A stretch of 64,000 bases of DNA, from contig NZ_KB892389.1 in assembly GCF_000373765.1 (NCBI RefSeq), positions 1 to 64,000 on the forward strand. The letters run 5' to 3'. Shown one piece after another: positions 36,786-46,741 of the stretch (positions within the stretch are counted from its first letter, which is position 1; each line of letters opens with the position of its first letter). The notes below the pieces were generated by a model. That model did not search any database. It was not told the DNA's origin and saw only the letters and a program-made list of their open reading frames with translations. This DNA is from Legionella shakespearei DSM 23087. Its GTDB lineage: Bacteria; Pseudomonadota; Gammaproteobacteria; Legionellales; Legionellaceae. Both the position numbers and the translations under genes were made by a program.

Positions 36786-39362
36786 TTAATGCCCCTTAAA
36801 ATCCAACTCCCCAGCCTTATAACTCACGGTAATGGTTTCACCTGATTTGAATTTTCCTGTCAACAAAGACTGGGCCAGAGGATTTTCCAGTTTTTGCTGG
36901 ATAGTTCGTTTCAGTGGTCTTGCGCCATAAACCGGATCAAAGCCTGCCTCAGCAAGATATGCTAATGCTTCAGGAGTAACATCCAGATGAATATCCTGCT
37001 GTTTCAGACGTTTATGCAAATAAGCAATTTGAATTGCAGCAATTTTCGCTATTTGCTCTTTTGCCAGGGGATGGAACACTACTGTTTCATCAATACGGTT
37101 AATAAATTCTGGTCTGAAATGTTGGCCGACCATCTCCATCACTGCGGACTTGATTTGCTCATAAGTGAATTTGCTGCCCATTTCCTGGATTAACTGAGAA
37201 CCAAGATTCGAGGTCATAACAATAACGGTATTACGAAAATCAACAGTACGTCCCTGGCCGTCTGTTAAACGCCCATCATCCATAACCTGCAGGAGAATAT
37301 TAAATACGTCTGAATGTGCTTTTTCTACCTCATCCAGCAAAATAACAGAATAAGGTCTGCGTCTTACCGCTTCAGTCAAATAACCGCCTTCTTCATAGCC
37401 TACATACCCAGGAGGCGCTCCTATCAAGCGGGCGACTGAATGTTTTTCCATAAATTCGGACATATCAATACGTATCATGGCTTCTTCAGTATCAAACAAA
37501 AAGGAGGCCAAAGCTTTACATAATTCCGTTTTACCCACACCGGTTGGACCTAAGAACAGGAAGGAACCAATAGGGCGGTTAGGATCGGATAAACCGGCAC
37601 GAGAGCGCCTGATGGCATTGGAGACTGCATCGACTGCTTCATTCTGCCCAACGAGGCGATTGTGCAGTACTTCCTCCATTTTAAGCAGTTTTTCTTTTTC
37701 GCCTTCCATCATTTTGGCAACAGGAATACCAGTCCATTTTGAAACTACTTCTGCTATTTCATCTTCAGTGACTTTGTTACGCACTAATTTGGTTTCGACG
37801 CTATCAATAGCAGCAACTTCGCTTAGCCGTTTTTCAAGCTCGGGAATTCTGCCATATTGCAATTCAGACATACGGCTGAGATCGCCGGCACGTCTTGCCG
37901 TTTCCATTTCCAGTTTGGCTTGCTCCAAAGCTTCTTTAATTTGAGTAGAGCCTTGCATGGTTGCTTTTTCAGTGTTCCATAGTTCTTCCAGTTCGGAATA
38001 GTTTTGCTCCAGTTCATCAATGGAATGCTGTAAATCTTCCAGCCTTTTCTTGGAGGCTTCATCGTTTTCTTTATTTAAAGCTTCCCGTTCAATTTTTAAT
38101 TGAATCAAACGACGTTCCAACTTATCCATACTTTCCGGTTTGGAATCAATTTCCATACGAATCAGGCTTCCTGCCTCATCAATAAGGTCAATAGCCTTAT
38201 CCGGTAATTGGCGGTCGCTAATGTAACGATGGGACAGCGTTGCGGCGGCGACTATGGCCGGATCTGTGATTTCCACACCGTGATGCACTTCGTAACGTTC
38301 TTTTAAACCACGCAGTATCGCTATGGTGTCTTCAACATTAGGTTCATCGACCAGTACCTTTTGAAAGCGGCGCTCAAGAGCCGCGTCTTTCTCAATATAT
38401 TGTCTGTATTCATCCAGAGTTGTCGCGCCTATACAATGCAGTTCCCCACGAGCCAGCGCTGGTTTCAGCATGTTGCCGGCATCCATAGCGCCCTCGGCTT
38501 TACCTGCACCAACCATGGTATGGATTTCATCAATAAATAAAATAATCTGACCTTCCTGCTTGGCCAAATCATTCAAAACGGCTTTCAAACGCTCCTCAAA
38601 CTCACCGCGAAATTTTGCGCCCGCAATGAGAGCGCCCATATCCAGGGACAGCAAGCGTTTGTTCTTTAAGCCTTCGGGCACTTCGCCATTGATAATGCGC
38701 TGGGCCAATCCTTCCACTATTGCTGTTTTACCCACACCCGGTTCACCAATTAATACCGGGTTGTTTTTGGTTCTTCTTTGCAATACCTGAATGGTGCGGC
38801 GAATTTCATCATCGCGGCCAATAACCGGATCCAGTTTGCCTTGTTCTGCGCGCTCGGTTAAATCCAGGGTATATTTTTCCAGAGCTTGCCTTTGTTCTTC
38901 GGCGTTAGCGTCATTTACTGACTCACCGCCACGTAATTCTTCTATAGCCTTTTCTATAGCTTTGATATCACCACCGGCTTGTTTTAAAATTTTACCTAAA
39001 GAGCCTTCTTCACTGACGGCAGCCAGGACAAAAAGTTCGCTGGAAATAAAATTATCCTTTCTTTGCTGCGATAATTTATCAGTCAGATTAAGCAGGCGAT
39101 TTAAGCCATTGGAAATATGGATGTCGCCACCTGTGCCTGACACGGTGGGCAGCTTTTCCAGATATTGATCCAGAAGGGTTCTTAACAGCGGAATATTCAC
39201 TCCGGCTTTGGTCAACAGAGGTCTGCAACTGCCTCCTTGCTGATCCAGCAACGCTTTCATCAGGTGTTCAGGTTCAATAAATCCATTATCGCGGCCCAGA
39301 GCTAATGATTGTGCATCGGCTAAGGCCATTTGAAATTTTGATGTTAATTTATCCATTCTCAT
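36786..39362 (-). CDS. clpB: ATP-dependent disaggregase ClpB
   Basis: Hexameric AAA+ chaperone that pulls proteins out of aggregates with DnaK. The start [18 protein letters not shown] at 39362 matches the family and has AAGGTG seven bases upstream; a longer frame from 39380 adds six unlikely residues. The 858 residues hold the N domain, NBD1 with Walker [18 protein letters not shown], the middle coiled coil (about 405-525) and NBD2 with [17 protein letters not shown], and the closing [13 protein letters not shown] segment. A sigma-32 promoter lies at 39427-39454. Confidence 0.98.
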   Translation of the reverse strand: MRMDKLTSKFQMALADAQSLALGRDNGFIEPEHLMKALLDQQGGSCRPLLTKAGVNIPLLRTLLDQYLEKLPTVSGTGGDIHISNGLNRLLNLTDKLSQQRKDNFISSELFVLAAVSEEGSLGKILKQAGGDIKAIEKAIEELRGGESVNDANAEEQRQALEKYTLDLTERAEQGKLDPVIGRDDEIRRTIQVLQRRTKNNPVLIGEPGVGKTAIVEGLAQRIINGEVPEGLKNKRLLSLDMGALIAGAKFRGEFEERLKAVLNDLAKQEGQIILFIDEIHTMVGAGKAEGAMDAGNMLKPALARGELHCIGATTLDEYRQYIEKDAALERRFQKVLVDEPNVEDTIAILRGLKERYEVHHGVEITDPAIVAAATLSHRYISDRQLPDKAIDLIDEAGSLIRMEIDSKPESMDKLERRLIQLKIEREALNKENDEASKKRLEDLQHSIDELEQNYSELEELWNTEKATMQGSTQIKEALEQAKLEMETARRAGDLSRMSELQYGRIPELEKRLSEVAAIDSVETKLVRNKVTEDEIAEVVSKWTGIPVAKMMEGEKEKLLKMEEVLHNRLVGQNEAVDAVSNAIRRSRAGLSDPNRPIGSFLFLGPTGVGKTELCKALASFLFDTEEAMIRIDMSEFMEKHSVARLIGAPPGYVGYEEGGYLTEAVRRRPYSVILLDEVEKAHSDVFNILLQVMDDGRLTDGQGRTVDFRNTVIVMTSNLGSQLIQEMGSKFTYEQIKSAVMEMVGQHFRPEFINRIDETVVFHPLAKEQIAKIAAIQIAYLHKRLKQQDIHLDVTPEALAYLAEAGFDPVYGARPLKRTIQQKLENPLAQSLLTGKFKSGETITVSYKAGELDFKGH

Positions 39363-39426
39363 TGCTGCACCTTTAATCAATTATGGTCAAATATTTAGGG
39401 GTATTAATTCATCTCTTACTACCGTA

Positions 39427-39454
39427 AAATGAGGATTACTTTAATAATTTCAAG
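39427..39454 (-). promoter_or_regulatory. Heat-shock (sigma-32) promoter for clpB
   Basis: On the minus strand CTTGAAA (39454-39448), a 13-base spacer and CCTCATTT (39434-39427) match the RpoH consensus CTTGAAA / CCCCATNT with one difference. Initiation would fall near 39420, about 58 bases before the clpB start. It overlaps the region just upstream of the divergent peptidase gene (ATG 39463). Confidence 0.75.
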
Positions 39455-39462
39455 AGCTCAAT

Positions 39463-40419
39463 ATGAATAATGATGTGTCTTCTAATTCTAATGCAGATTC
39501 GCAAACTTTGCTTAATCAAATTGTTATTGACTACATGAAAGAAAAAAAATGGAAGCGCAGATGGCGGTGGTTCTTCCGTACTATTTTTCTGTTATTCATT
39601 TTATACATGGTTTATTTAATGGCTACTTATAATAGTGATGCCAGCAGTAGCGATTCAAAAGACCATGTTGGACTGGTTGATTTAAACGGTGAAATTTTTG
39701 ATGCTAAAGGGGCAAATGCGGATGACTTTGCCAAGGGAGTTGACAGTGCTTATAAAAATAAAAATTTAAAGGCTTTAATTATTCGTATCAATAGTCCTGG
39801 AGGCAGTCCAGTACAGGCTGAATACATGTATAACACTCTGAAATACTATAAGGCCAAATACCCTGATATCAAAACATACGCTGTCTGTGTGGATTTATGT
39901 GCTTCTGCTGCCTACTATGTAGCAGTTGCAACGGATCAGATTTATGCAAGCCCTGCCAGTATGGTTGGCTCCATTGGGGTTATTTACAGTGGTTTTGGTT
40001 TTGTCGATGCTATAGAGAAGATTGGAGTAAGTCGAAGGTTGCAAACTTCAGGAGCCAACAAAGGCTTCCTGGATCCGTTCTCACCTACCAATGATTTTCA
40101 AAAGCAAAAATTACAAACCATGCTGGATTTGATCCATCAGCAATTTATCAAACGTGTTAAAGAGGGTCGGGGTGATCGCTTGCACATTGATGATGAAACC
40201 TTTTCCGGATTGTTCTGGACTGGCGAGCAGGCTTTTGCCAATGGCTTAATTGATGGTTACGCCAGCAGCGGTCAATTGGCACGTGATGTGATTAAAATAG
40301 ATCGTCTGGTTGATTACACACACAAACAGAATCTGTTTGACAGGGTGAGTAAAAACCTGGGAACCGCATTGGCTGATGAGTTGCCGATGAGTTTGGGGAT
40401 TAAGCCGGGACTGAGGTAG
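39463..40419 (+). CDS. sppA: S49-family membrane peptidase (SppA-like)
   Basis: A 318-residue serine protease with one N-terminal membrane segment (about 38-56) after a strongly basic stretch (KKWKRRWRWFFR), so the catalytic domain faces the periplasm. The Ser-Lys dyad is S148 in DLCASAAYYVAVATD and K200 in SGANKGFLDPFSP; INSPGGSPVQAEYMY and SMVGSIGVIYSGFGF are also typical. It is the short single-domain form, half the size of E. coli SppA, and digests leftover signal peptides. It is divergent from clpB with 100 bases between the start codons. Confidence 0.93.
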   Translation: MNNDVSSNSNADSQTLLNQIVIDYMKEKKWKRRWRWFFRTIFLLFILYMVYLMATYNSDASSSDSKDHVGLVDLNGEIFDAKGANADDFAKGVDSAYKNKNLKALIIRINSPGGSPVQAEYMYNTLKYYKAKYPDIKTYAVCVDLCASAAYYVAVATDQIYASPASMVGSIGVIYSGFGFVDAIEKIGVSRRLQTSGANKGFLDPFSPTNDFQKQKLQTMLDLIHQQFIKRVKEGRGDRLHIDDETFSGLFWTGEQAFANGLIDGYASSGQLARDVIKIDRLVDYTHKQNLFDRVSKNLGTALADELPMSLGIKPGLR

Positions 40420-40447
40420 ATTCTACGAGGTACTTGCCGATTAAATT

Positions 40448-40564
40448 GTAGCCCGGTTGCTCGCAACCGGGATTGTTCAGGGTCGTAACCCGTATTAGCG
40501 GAGCGTAATACGGGAAATTGCCACTTCGATCCTGTATTACACTCCGCTAATACAGGCTACGACC
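40448..40564. repeat. Family D-prime hairpin followed by family-C hairpin (C5)
   Basis: 40448-40472 contains CCCGGTTGCTCGCAACCGGG. 40481-40564 is a full family-C hairpin, GGTCGTAACCCGTATTAGCG... to ...TACAGGCTACGACC, with TTGCCACTTCGATCC on the loop side. They fill the gap between the converging peptidase and suhB genes. Confidence 0.8.
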
Positions 40565-40583
40565 CCAAGTGCCAGTGATGAGA

Positions 40584-41369
40584 CTACTTCAATGCAGGTG
40601 AAAGCGTTTGTAACAAGGATTTGAACACCTTCGGCGTTCCTGCCACCACATCACCATGGCTCAGAAAATCGTCACCGCCATGTACGTCACTGATAAGCCC
40701 ACCGGCTTCTCTGATTAATAATGAACCTGCTGCAATATCCCAGGGACGCAGGCCAAATTCCCAGAAACCATCCAAACGCCCGCTGGCAACATAGGCCAGA
40801 TCAAGTGCTGCTGAACCGGTTCTTCGTACGCCCGCACATTTGCCCATCATGGCTTCAAAGGTTGGTAAATAGCGTTGAGCCAAATGAATATCACGGAAAG
40901 GAACCCCAGTGCCTAACAGAGAGGCGCTAAGCAAGGTCTGTTTGGATACTCTGATTCTTCTGTCGTTCAAACGGGCACCACGGCCACGGCTGGCTGCGAA
41001 ACACTCATGGCGTAAGGGATCATAAATCACACCATGTTCAATTCGGCCTTTAACTTTCAAGGCAATGGAGACAGAGAAAAAAGGAAAACCATGCAGATAA
41101 TTCGATGTTCCATCCAGGGGATCAATAATCCAGACAAATTCTTCATGTCCTTCCTGCATTCCGCTTTCCTCAGCAAGAATTCCATGTTCAGGATAAGCTT
41201 TACGAATGGCGTTTATTATGACTTGTTCTGCCTTAATATCCACTTCACTGAAATATTCCTGACTGCTTTTGGCAGTAATTTTTAAACGGTCCACTTGTTC
41301 CATGTGACGGATAATAATTTCACCAGCCTGACGTGCTGCACTAACTGCAATATTTAAAAGTGGTTCCAT
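40584..41369 (-). CDS. suhB: Inositol-1-monophosphatase SuhB
   Basis: Mg-dependent phosphatase of 261 residues; in enterobacteria SuhB also joins the rRNA antitermination complex. All metal-site motifs are present: SEVDIKAEQVI, GILAEESG near residue 65, WIIDPLDGTSNYLHGFP near 83-98, and WDIAAGSLLIREAGG near 215. Divergent from trmJ, with 119 bases between start codons. In E. coli suhB and trmJ are also divergent neighbours, so this is a conserved junction. Confidence 0.96.
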   Translation of the reverse strand: MEPLLNIAVSAARQAGEIIIRHMEQVDRLKITAKSSQEYFSEVDIKAEQVIINAIRKAYPEHGILAEESGMQEGHEEFVWIIDPLDGTSNYLHGFPFFSVSIALKVKGRIEHGVIYDPLRHECFAASRGRGARLNDRRIRVSKQTLLSASLLGTGVPFRDIHLAQRYLPTFEAMMGKCAGVRRTGSAALDLAYVASGRLDGFWEFGLRPWDIAAGSLLIREAGGLISDVHGGDDFLSHGDVVAGTPKVFKSLLQTLSPALK

Positions 41370-41488
41370 TGGTTACGCTCTTTAATTTACAAAATCAGCA
41401 ATTCTAGCACATTTTTTTTGCTCTGAGAGAAGTCTAAGTAATAAATGCTGTGATATAGTTAGAGAAAGTTGCAAATATAAGTTTTTTT

Positions 41489-42244
41489 ATGAAATTAAGT
41501 TCTATTCGTATTGTTTTAGTAGCGACCTCGCATCCAGGAAACATCGGTTCCACTGCAAGAGCAATGAAAACTATGGGACTGAGTTCCCTTTATCTGGTAA
41601 CGCCTAAATCTTTTCCTGATTATAAAGCTAATGAAATGGCCGCTGGTGCCGATGATGTTTTAGCGGGAGCTATAGTAACCCAATCCCTGGATGAGGCTTT
41701 GGCGGGATGCCAGTTAATTCTGGCTACCAGCGCAAGACCCAGAGGTTTGTCTTTACCCGGTTTGCTTCCGGTTGCCAGCGCGGAACTGGTGAGCCAGCAA
41801 CCCGATAATACCCGAATAGCTATTGTTTTTGGTCGCGAACATTCCGGCCTGACTAATGAAGAACTGTTAAAATGTCATTATCACATTAATATTCCCAGCA
41901 ATCCGGAATACAGTTCGCTTAATCTGGCACAGGCAGTACAGATCATTGCTTATGAAATGCGGATGAAGTTATTAGCGCCTCAGGCAGAAGTGGCTCTACG
42001 TCAGGATGACTATGCTACCGCTGATGAAATTGAGCAGTTTTATGATCATTTAAAAGAAGTGTTTATCGAAATTCAATTTTTAAAAGAGTCTAACCCCCGG
42101 CGTCTTATGCAGAGGGTAAGGCGATTATTTAACCGCGTCAATCTGGAAAAAATGGAAGTAAGTATTCTGCGCGGTATGTTAAGCCAGGTGCAGAAATCTC
42201 TGGAATGGGCTGCTAAAAAGGACAAGAGCAACATACATGAGTGA
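41489..42244 (+). CDS. trmJ: tRNA (cytidine/uridine-2'-O)-methyltransferase TrmJ
   Basis: SPOUT-class enzyme that methylates the ribose at position 32 of tRNA with SAM. The 251 residues show [20 protein letters not shown] near 19, [19 protein letters not shown] near 113 and the trefoil-knot motif [16 protein letters not shown]. The C-terminal extension (about 170-250) is the TrmJ dimer part. No strong ribosome site is seen. Its last eight bases overlap the cysteine desulfurase gene, which links it to the Fe-S genes just as trmJ precedes isc in E. coli. Confidence 0.95.
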   Translation: MKLSSIRIVLVATSHPGNIGSTARAMKTMGLSSLYLVTPKSFPDYKANEMAAGADDVLAGAIVTQSLDEALAGCQLILATSARPRGLSLPGLLPVASAELVSQQPDNTRIAIVFGREHSGLTNEELLKCHYHINIPSNPEYSSLNLAQAVQIIAYEMRMKLLAPQAEVALRQDDYATADEIEQFYDHLKEVFIEIQFLKESNPRRLMQRVRRLFNRVNLEKMEVSILRGMLSQVQKSLEWAAKKDKSNIHE

Positions 42245-43400
42245 TATGCCGATTTATTTTGATTATATGGCTACAACACCGGTTGATCCTCGTGTTGCAG
42301 AACAAATGATAAAATATCTGGGGCCAGAGGGAGTTTTTGGCAATCCTGCATCCACGACCCATGCTTACGGTCAGGCTGCTGCTCTGGCTGTTGAACGTGC
42401 ACGTCTGCAAATTGCTGATTCTATTAAGGCCTCAGCACAAGATATAGTCTTTACCTCGGGGGCTACAGAGTCAGATAACCTGGCCATTCTTGGGGCTGCT
42501 CACTTCTATAAAAATAAAGGAAAACACCTGATAACCATGAGCACGGAACATAAAGCCGTGCTTGATTGCTTCTACCAATTGGAAAAAGAAGATTATGAGG
42601 TGACGTATCTGGCTCCAGAGCCAGATGGATTGCTGGATCTGGCAAAACTCGAAAAAGCGCTTAGACCAGATACCATTCTGGTGTCTGTCATGCAGGTCAA
42701 TAATGAAATAGGCGTTATTCAGGATATCGCTGCTATAGGTGGATTACTGCGCAATAAAGGCATCGTTTTTCATGTGGATGCAGCGCAAAGTGCAGGAAAA
42801 TTGCCAATAGATGTCACTCAGTTATCCGTAGATTTAATGTCTTTTTCCGCGCATAAAAATTATGGTCCTAAAGGAATAGGGGCTTTGTATGTTCGTCACA
42901 GGCCGCGTATTCGTCTAAAGCCACTGATTTTTGGTGGCGGTCATGAAAATGGATTGCGCTCAGGCACTTTGGCGACTCATCAGATTGTTGGAATGGGAGA
43001 GGCCTTTGCTCTAAGTGTACAAGAACAGACACAAGAGCAGGAGCGCATTTTGGCATTGCGCAAGCAATTATGGCAGGGAATCCAACATTTACCTGGAATA
43101 CGTCTCAATGGCCACGAACATCAGCGAATTGCCGGCAATCTGAATTTCAGCTTTTCCGGGTTAGATGGCGATTCATTATTGCTTGCTTTGAAAGATCTGG
43201 CCATTTCTACGAGTTCTGCCTGCACTTCTGCAAGCATACAGCCATCTTATGTATTAAGAGAGATTGGTCTGTCAGAACATTTGGCACAAAGTTCTTTACG
43301 AATGTCTATTGGACGCTTCACAAAAAAGGAGCAAATTGAGTTCGCTATTGATATAATTTGTTCACAAGTACTAAGACTGTATGATTTGTCGCCATTATGA
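42237..43400 (+). CDS. iscS: Cysteine desulfurase (IscS/NifS family)
   Basis: PLP enzyme that takes sulfur from cysteine as a persulfide for Fe-S clusters and tRNA thiolation. 387 residues, slightly shorter than E. coli IscS (404). PLP lysine in [16 protein letters not shown] near residue 207; mobile-loop Cys in [15 protein letters not shown] near 327; [10 protein letters not shown] and [12 protein letters not shown] also fit. It begins inside trmJ and overlaps the next gene by ATGA. IscR, HscBA and ferredoxin genes do not follow, so this may be a second, reduced system. Confidence 0.95.
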   Translation: MSDMPIYFDYMATTPVDPRVAEQMIKYLGPEGVFGNPASTTHAYGQAAALAVERARLQIADSIKASAQDIVFTSGATESDNLAILGAAHFYKNKGKHLITMSTEHKAVLDCFYQLEKEDYEVTYLAPEPDGLLDLAKLEKALRPDTILVSVMQVNNEIGVIQDIAAIGGLLRNKGIVFHVDAAQSAGKLPIDVTQLSVDLMSFSAHKNYGPKGIGALYVRHRPRIRLKPLIFGGGHENGLRSGTLATHQIVGMGEAFALSVQEQTQEQERILALRKQLWQGIQHLPGIRLNGHEHQRIAGNLNFSFSGLDGDSLLLALKDLAISTSSACTSASIQPSYVLREIGLSEHLAQSSLRMSIGRFTKKEQIEFAIDIICSQVLRLYDLSPL

Positions 43401-43789
43401 TGTATAATAAGATCATCGAAGAGTGTTTTTTTTATCCGAGGCATGCCGGAGTATTGGATGTCTCTGCTCCTTTAGTGGTTCATTGTAGAAGCAGTCAACC
43501 CAATCAGGCAGTGCTCATTGATTTATACATCAATTGTTCTCCTGATGGAATAATTAAAAAAATCAATTTTAAAGCAAAAGGCAATCCTTATGTGATTGCA
43601 GCAATGGAATGGTTGTGTCGGCAGACAGAAGGCAGGCTAATAAACAGTCTCCCTTTAATCACGTATCAATTGCTGATTAAAGAGTTGGGAATTCCGACAA
43701 ATCAATATCCCATTGCGCTGCAAATTGAAGAAATTTATAAAGAAACAGTGGTTTTGATGAAAAAGAAACTTGAGGGAATTAAGTCATGA
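43397..43789 (+). CDS. Degenerate IscU/NifU-N-like scaffold protein
   Basis: A 130-residue protein with the IscU pattern: YPRHAG in place of NPRNVG, then [12 protein letters not shown] in place of GIIEDARFKTYG. The ligands are mostly lost when I align it by eye. The second cysteine of IscU (YGCGSA) is replaced by Asn (KGNPYV), the third (HCS) by Pro (YPIA), and the Asp after the first cysteine is Ser; only one cysteine (VVHCRSS) could match Cys37. It overlaps iscS and iscA by four bases each, so it is translated with them. It may assist transfer rather than hold a cluster, or be on its way to loss. Confidence 0.75.
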   Translation: MMYNKIIEECFFYPRHAGVLDVSAPLVVHCRSSQPNQAVLIDLYINCSPDGIIKKINFKAKGNPYVIAAMEWLCRQTEGRLINSLPLITYQLLIKELGIPTNQYPIALQIEEIYKETVVLMKKKLEGIKS

Positions 43790-44151
43790 GTGTCGTTATG
43801 CAACATACCAGCAGTGTTGAGCCAGGTATTAGCTTCAGTGAATCAGCTGTCAAGCACCTGCTTACTTATTTAGCTAAAAACCCGGAGCAAAAGGGTGTGC
43901 GCCTGTCGGTAAAGAAAACAGGGTGTTCCGGTTTATCTTATGTAGTAGATTATGTTGCATCACCCTTAGAGGGCGATATTACTATGCCTCTATCAGGTGA
44001 ATACCTGGTGTGCATCGATAAATCCAGCCTTCCTTTTTTAAAAAACATGCGTGTGGATTATGTAAAACAAGGATTGAATTATAAGTTTATTTTTAACAAT
44101 CCCAATCAGACCGGACAATGCGGTTGTGGTGAAAGTTTTACGGTGGGGTAG
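43786..44151 (+). CDS. iscA: A-type Fe-S carrier (IscA/HesB family)
   Basis: A 121-residue A-type carrier. The three cluster cysteines are intact: C47 in KKTGCSGLSYV and C112/C114 in QCGCGESFTVG. About 14 extra residues precede the usual start. It should deliver Fe-S clusters to client enzymes. It is the last gene of the trmJ-iscS-IscU-like-iscA unit; family-A copy A8 follows 40 bases after its stop. Confidence 0.94.
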   Translation: MSVVMQHTSSVEPGISFSESAVKHLLTYLAKNPEQKGVRLSVKKTGCSGLSYVVDYVASPLEGDITMPLSGEYLVCIDKSSLPFLKNMRVDYVKQGLNYKFIFNNPNQTGQCGCGESFTVG

Positions 44152-44190
44152 GTTTGTAGTCCCGTTGCGAGAAACAATCTCTTCTACACT

Positions 44191-44303
44191 CGATCCACGT
44201 CGTCCTGAGCGCGTCTTTTTGCGCGAAGGATCTCCTGAAAGTGGCATGGTGCCGATATTTGGAGATCCTTCGCGCAAAAAGACGCGCTCAGGACGACGTA
44301 GAC
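44191..44303. repeat. 110-bp long hairpin repeat, family A (copy A8)
   Basis: CGATCCACGTCGTCC... pairs with ...GGACGACGTAGACC. The last bases differ (GATCC against GTAGACC), so outer pairing is weaker. A D-prime hairpin (44334-44357, CCCGGTTGCAAGCAACCGGG) follows. Confidence 0.9.
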
Positions 44304-44369
44304 CGTAGCCGGGATGGTGTGTGGAATTCGTTTCCCGGTTGCAAGCAACCGGGCTACAAAAATTGTCTT

Positions 44370-44609
44370 TTTTCGTCATAGATGACTTATTTTTAACTTA
44401 ATGGTAGTAAAATCACTCGATAAAGAACAAATCCACAAGAAATTTTACTCTGAATTATAAAAAAAAATCATTTTTTCTTGTGAAAAAGCATTTCAGTTTT
44501 TTTAATAAAAACCGATAAAAATCATATATTTATTTTTACAAATCTTATCAAAATGATACAATATTCGCTCTTAATATTCCCTTAATAAATGAATATCATT
44601 GAATCAATG
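44370..44609. other. AT-rich region upstream of fis, no gene
   Basis: About 240 very AT-rich bases with A- and T-tracts (for example TAAAAAAAAT-like runs near 44458-44475 and TTTTTTTAATAAAA near 44494). No gene is seen. Phased tracts upstream of fis would suit intrinsic bending and nucleoid-protein binding, which control fis in enterobacteria. That is inference from composition. Confidence 0.5.
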
Positions 44610-44638
44610 TTTACACTCTTTGGGATATTTGATATTAT
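44610..44638 (+). promoter_or_regulatory. Sigma-70 promoter for fis
   Basis: TTTACA (44610-44615) and TATTAT (44633-44638) with a 17-base spacer, just below the AT-rich block. Initiation near 44645 gives a 68-base leader to the ATG at 44713, which has AGGAG eight bases upstream. Confidence 0.6.
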
Positions 44639-44712
44639 ATGAAGCATGGTGTTCGGTACGTGGATGTGTTGGACATAATTTTTTATTCATTAATTTGTGC
44701 TAGGAGATTTAA

Positions 44713-45000
44713 ATGAGTGCAGTAATGCAAGAAGTAGTGCAAGGTAACGATGCACTGACGCACCAGGTAATTAGTGCGGTAAAAACCTATTTGACCAGTG
44801 TTGGCAATAAAGATGCTAATTTAAACTTATATCAACTAATTGTTGAAGAAGTTGAAGCTCCTTTATTCCGTACAGTTATGGAATTAACTCGTTACAACCA
44901 ATCAAAAGCAGCTCGAGTTCTTGGTGTAAGCCGTGGTACTTTACGTACTAAACTGAAGCGCTATTTTGACGATGAATTTATTGGTACTCGTGATTTCTAA
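44713..45000 (+). CDS. fis: Nucleoid protein Fis
   Basis: DNA-bending regulator of 95 residues (98 in E. coli). The C-terminal helix-turn-helix NQSKAARVLGVSRGTLRTKL is near-identical to the family and VEAPLFRTVMELTRYN forms the dimer core. In enterobacteria fis follows dusB; here it stands alone behind a long AT-rich leader. L. pneumophila is known to have several Fis paralogues that affect growth-phase traits; whether others exist here is not visible. Confidence 0.95.
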   Translation: MSAVMQEVVQGNDALTHQVISAVKTYLTSVGNKDANLNLYQLIVEEVEAPLFRTVMELTRYNQSKAARVLGVSRGTLRTKLKRYFDDEFIGTRDF

Positions 45001-45100
45001 TTTGGATTTTTCTGAATTCAGTATCCCTTCAGTAGTATTTCAAGATAAATTCATAGGTATATGTGGTCTTTTGCTAGGCACTCTGCTACTATAGATAACA

Positions 45101-45469
45101 GAGTCGGTCAGGCAATCGCTCTTTGTTTGTAACAAAGGGAGGAAAGTCCGGGCTCCACAGGGCAGGGTGCCAGGTAACGCCTGGGAGGTGTGAGCCTACG
45201 GAAAGTGCCACAGAAAATATACCGCCCGCTTGTTCCATGCAACAAGCGGGTAAGGGTGAAATGGTGCGGTAAGAGCGCACCGCGCGACTGGCAACAGTCG
45301 TGGCAGGGAAAACCCCACCCGGAGCAAGACCAAATAGGAATCCATTTGACTGAATAAGTCATGACGTGCGGCCCGTACGGGATTCGGGTAGGTTGCTTGA
45401 GGCATACGGTGACGTGTGTCCCAGATGAATGATTGTCCGCGACAGAACCCGGCTTATCGACCGACTCCC
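45101..45469 (+). ncRNA. rnpB: RNase P RNA, bacterial type A
   Basis: Catalytic RNA that removes 5' leaders from pre-tRNAs. Landmarks are all present: GAGGAAAGTCCGGGCTCC near 45139, GGCAGGGTGCCAGGTAACGC, GGTGCGGTAAGAGCGCACCG, CACCCGGAGCAAGACCAAAT and ACAGAACCCGGCTTATCG near 45442. The terminal helix P1 is formed by GAGTCGGTC (45101-45109) and GACCGACTC (45459-45467), which fixes both ends; CCTTTT follows. Open frames read from this region on either strand are not real genes. A TACTAT at 45087-45092 may be the -10 element. Confidence 0.97.
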
Positions 45470-45539
45470 TTTTAATAAATTGTCTTTTAAAGTTCTTAGT
45501 GCTAGATTAAAGATTCTCTTAATTTTCCAATAGATATCA

Positions 45540-46511
45540 ATGACAACAGTCAGTGAATGGTGGATGTGGCCTGCTTTTTTTGCTTTCGTGCTTGTCATGA
45601 TTTTTATCGATCTGTTTTTATTCAGTGGCCGTAAAGTCCATCGTGTTTCAACCACAGAAGCTCTTTCCTGGACTATGGTCTGGGTTTGTCTGGCGCTTAT
45701 TTTTAATCTTTTGTTCTGGTGGTACTTGCTTCATGTAACAACAGCAGAAGAGGCTCATGTAAAAGCTCTGGAGTTCACAACCGGATATCTGATTGAAAAA
45801 TCATTATCCATAGATAATATCTTTGTTATCCTCATGATTTTTCAATATTTTTCTATACCAGTGGAATATCAGCGCCGCGTCCTGATTTATGGTGTTCTCG
45901 GTGCGATTGTGATGCGCCTGGTTCTGATTTTATTGGGCATTTGGGTTATTAACCAGTTTCACTGGGTACTTTATCTTTTCGGTTTACTCCTGTTGGTGAC
46001 GGGAGTTAAAATGTTCTTTGTTGAGGATGAAGCCCCTGATTTGGAAAGGAATCCTGTGTATCGCATGATGAATAATCATTTACATATCACCAAGACTTTG
46101 CATGGTGAGCATTTTTTTGTCCTGAAAGACAAAATACGCTATGCGACCCCTTTATTTGTTGTATTAGTACTGGTCGAGGTAAGTGATCTTATTTTCGCAG
46201 TAGACAGCATTCCAGCCATATTTGCCATAACCAATGATCCTTTTATTGTCTTTACCTCCAATATCTTTGCCATACTGGGTTTACGTGCTTTGTACTTCCT
46301 TCTGGTGAATATGCACAATCGCTTTCACCTGCTTAAATACGGCCTTGCCATCATTTTGATTTTTATCGGCATTAAAATGCTTATAGTGCATTGGTTTAAA
46401 ATCCCAATTTTCCTAACGCTGGGCAGTGTAGCGATCATCCTGTTTACAAGTGTGCTCCTCAGTATTTACCATTCACATTTATTGGATAAAAGGAAGAAGA
46501 AGGGTTCGTAG
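45540..46511 (+). CDS. TerC/Alx-family membrane protein
   Basis: A 323-residue polytopic protein with about eight or nine helices. The TerC signature is clear: ALEFTTGYLIEKSLSIDNIFVI near residue 78 and LVEVSDLIFAVDSIPAIFAIT near 208, with the acidic residues in the membrane that are thought to bind metal. RALYFLLVN follows. Members are linked to manganese export (Alx) or tellurite resistance (TerC). No ter genes lie nearby, so the Alx-like role is more likely; that is inference. It starts 70 bases after rnpB and ends before family-A copy A9. Confidence 0.92.
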   Translation: MTTVSEWWMWPAFFAFVLVMIFIDLFLFSGRKVHRVSTTEALSWTMVWVCLALIFNLLFWWYLLHVTTAEEAHVKALEFTTGYLIEKSLSIDNIFVILMIFQYFSIPVEYQRRVLIYGVLGAIVMRLVLILLGIWVINQFHWVLYLFGLLLLVTGVKMFFVEDEAPDLERNPVYRMMNNHLHITKTLHGEHFFVLKDKIRYATPLFVVLVLVEVSDLIFAVDSIPAIFAITNDPFIVFTSNIFAILGLRALYFLLVNMHNRFHLLKYGLAIILIFIGIKMLIVHWFKIPIFLTLGSVAIILFTSVLLSIYHSHLLDKRKKKGS

Positions 46512-46570
46512 TACGGCCACGAAATCCCACCCAACCCTGACTCTACTAAACATTTTTGCTATTCCCCGAT

Positions 46571-46733
46571 CCACGTCGTCCTGAGCGCGTTTTTTTGCGC
46601 GAAGGATCTCCATTACAGTGGCATAGTGCCAGTATTTGGAGATCCTTCGCGCAAAAAGACGCGCTCAGGACGACGTGCATTGGAGTAATGGCAAAGAGGT
46701 GATCGAGGGACAGATGCAAGCAGACCGGGCTAC
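46571..46733. repeat. Family-A hairpin A9 (46571-46677) and half family-D repeat D6 (46715-46733)
   Basis: CCACGTCGTCCTGAGCGCG... pairs with ...CGCGCTCAGGACGACGTG. One arm has TTTTTTTGCG where others have TCTTTTTGCG. D6 is a single family-D arm, TGCAAGCAGACCGGGCTAC. They lie between the converging terC-family gene and gatB. Confidence 0.88.
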
Positions 46734-46741
46734 GATCCGAG

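Noticed and set aside
37477-37944. 155-codon plus-strand frame
   Set aside because: It is antisense to clpB, has no ribosome site and reflects codon bias of the real gene.
45089-45405. Three minus-strand open frames
   Set aside because: They lie inside the RNase P RNA gene and are explained by its structure.
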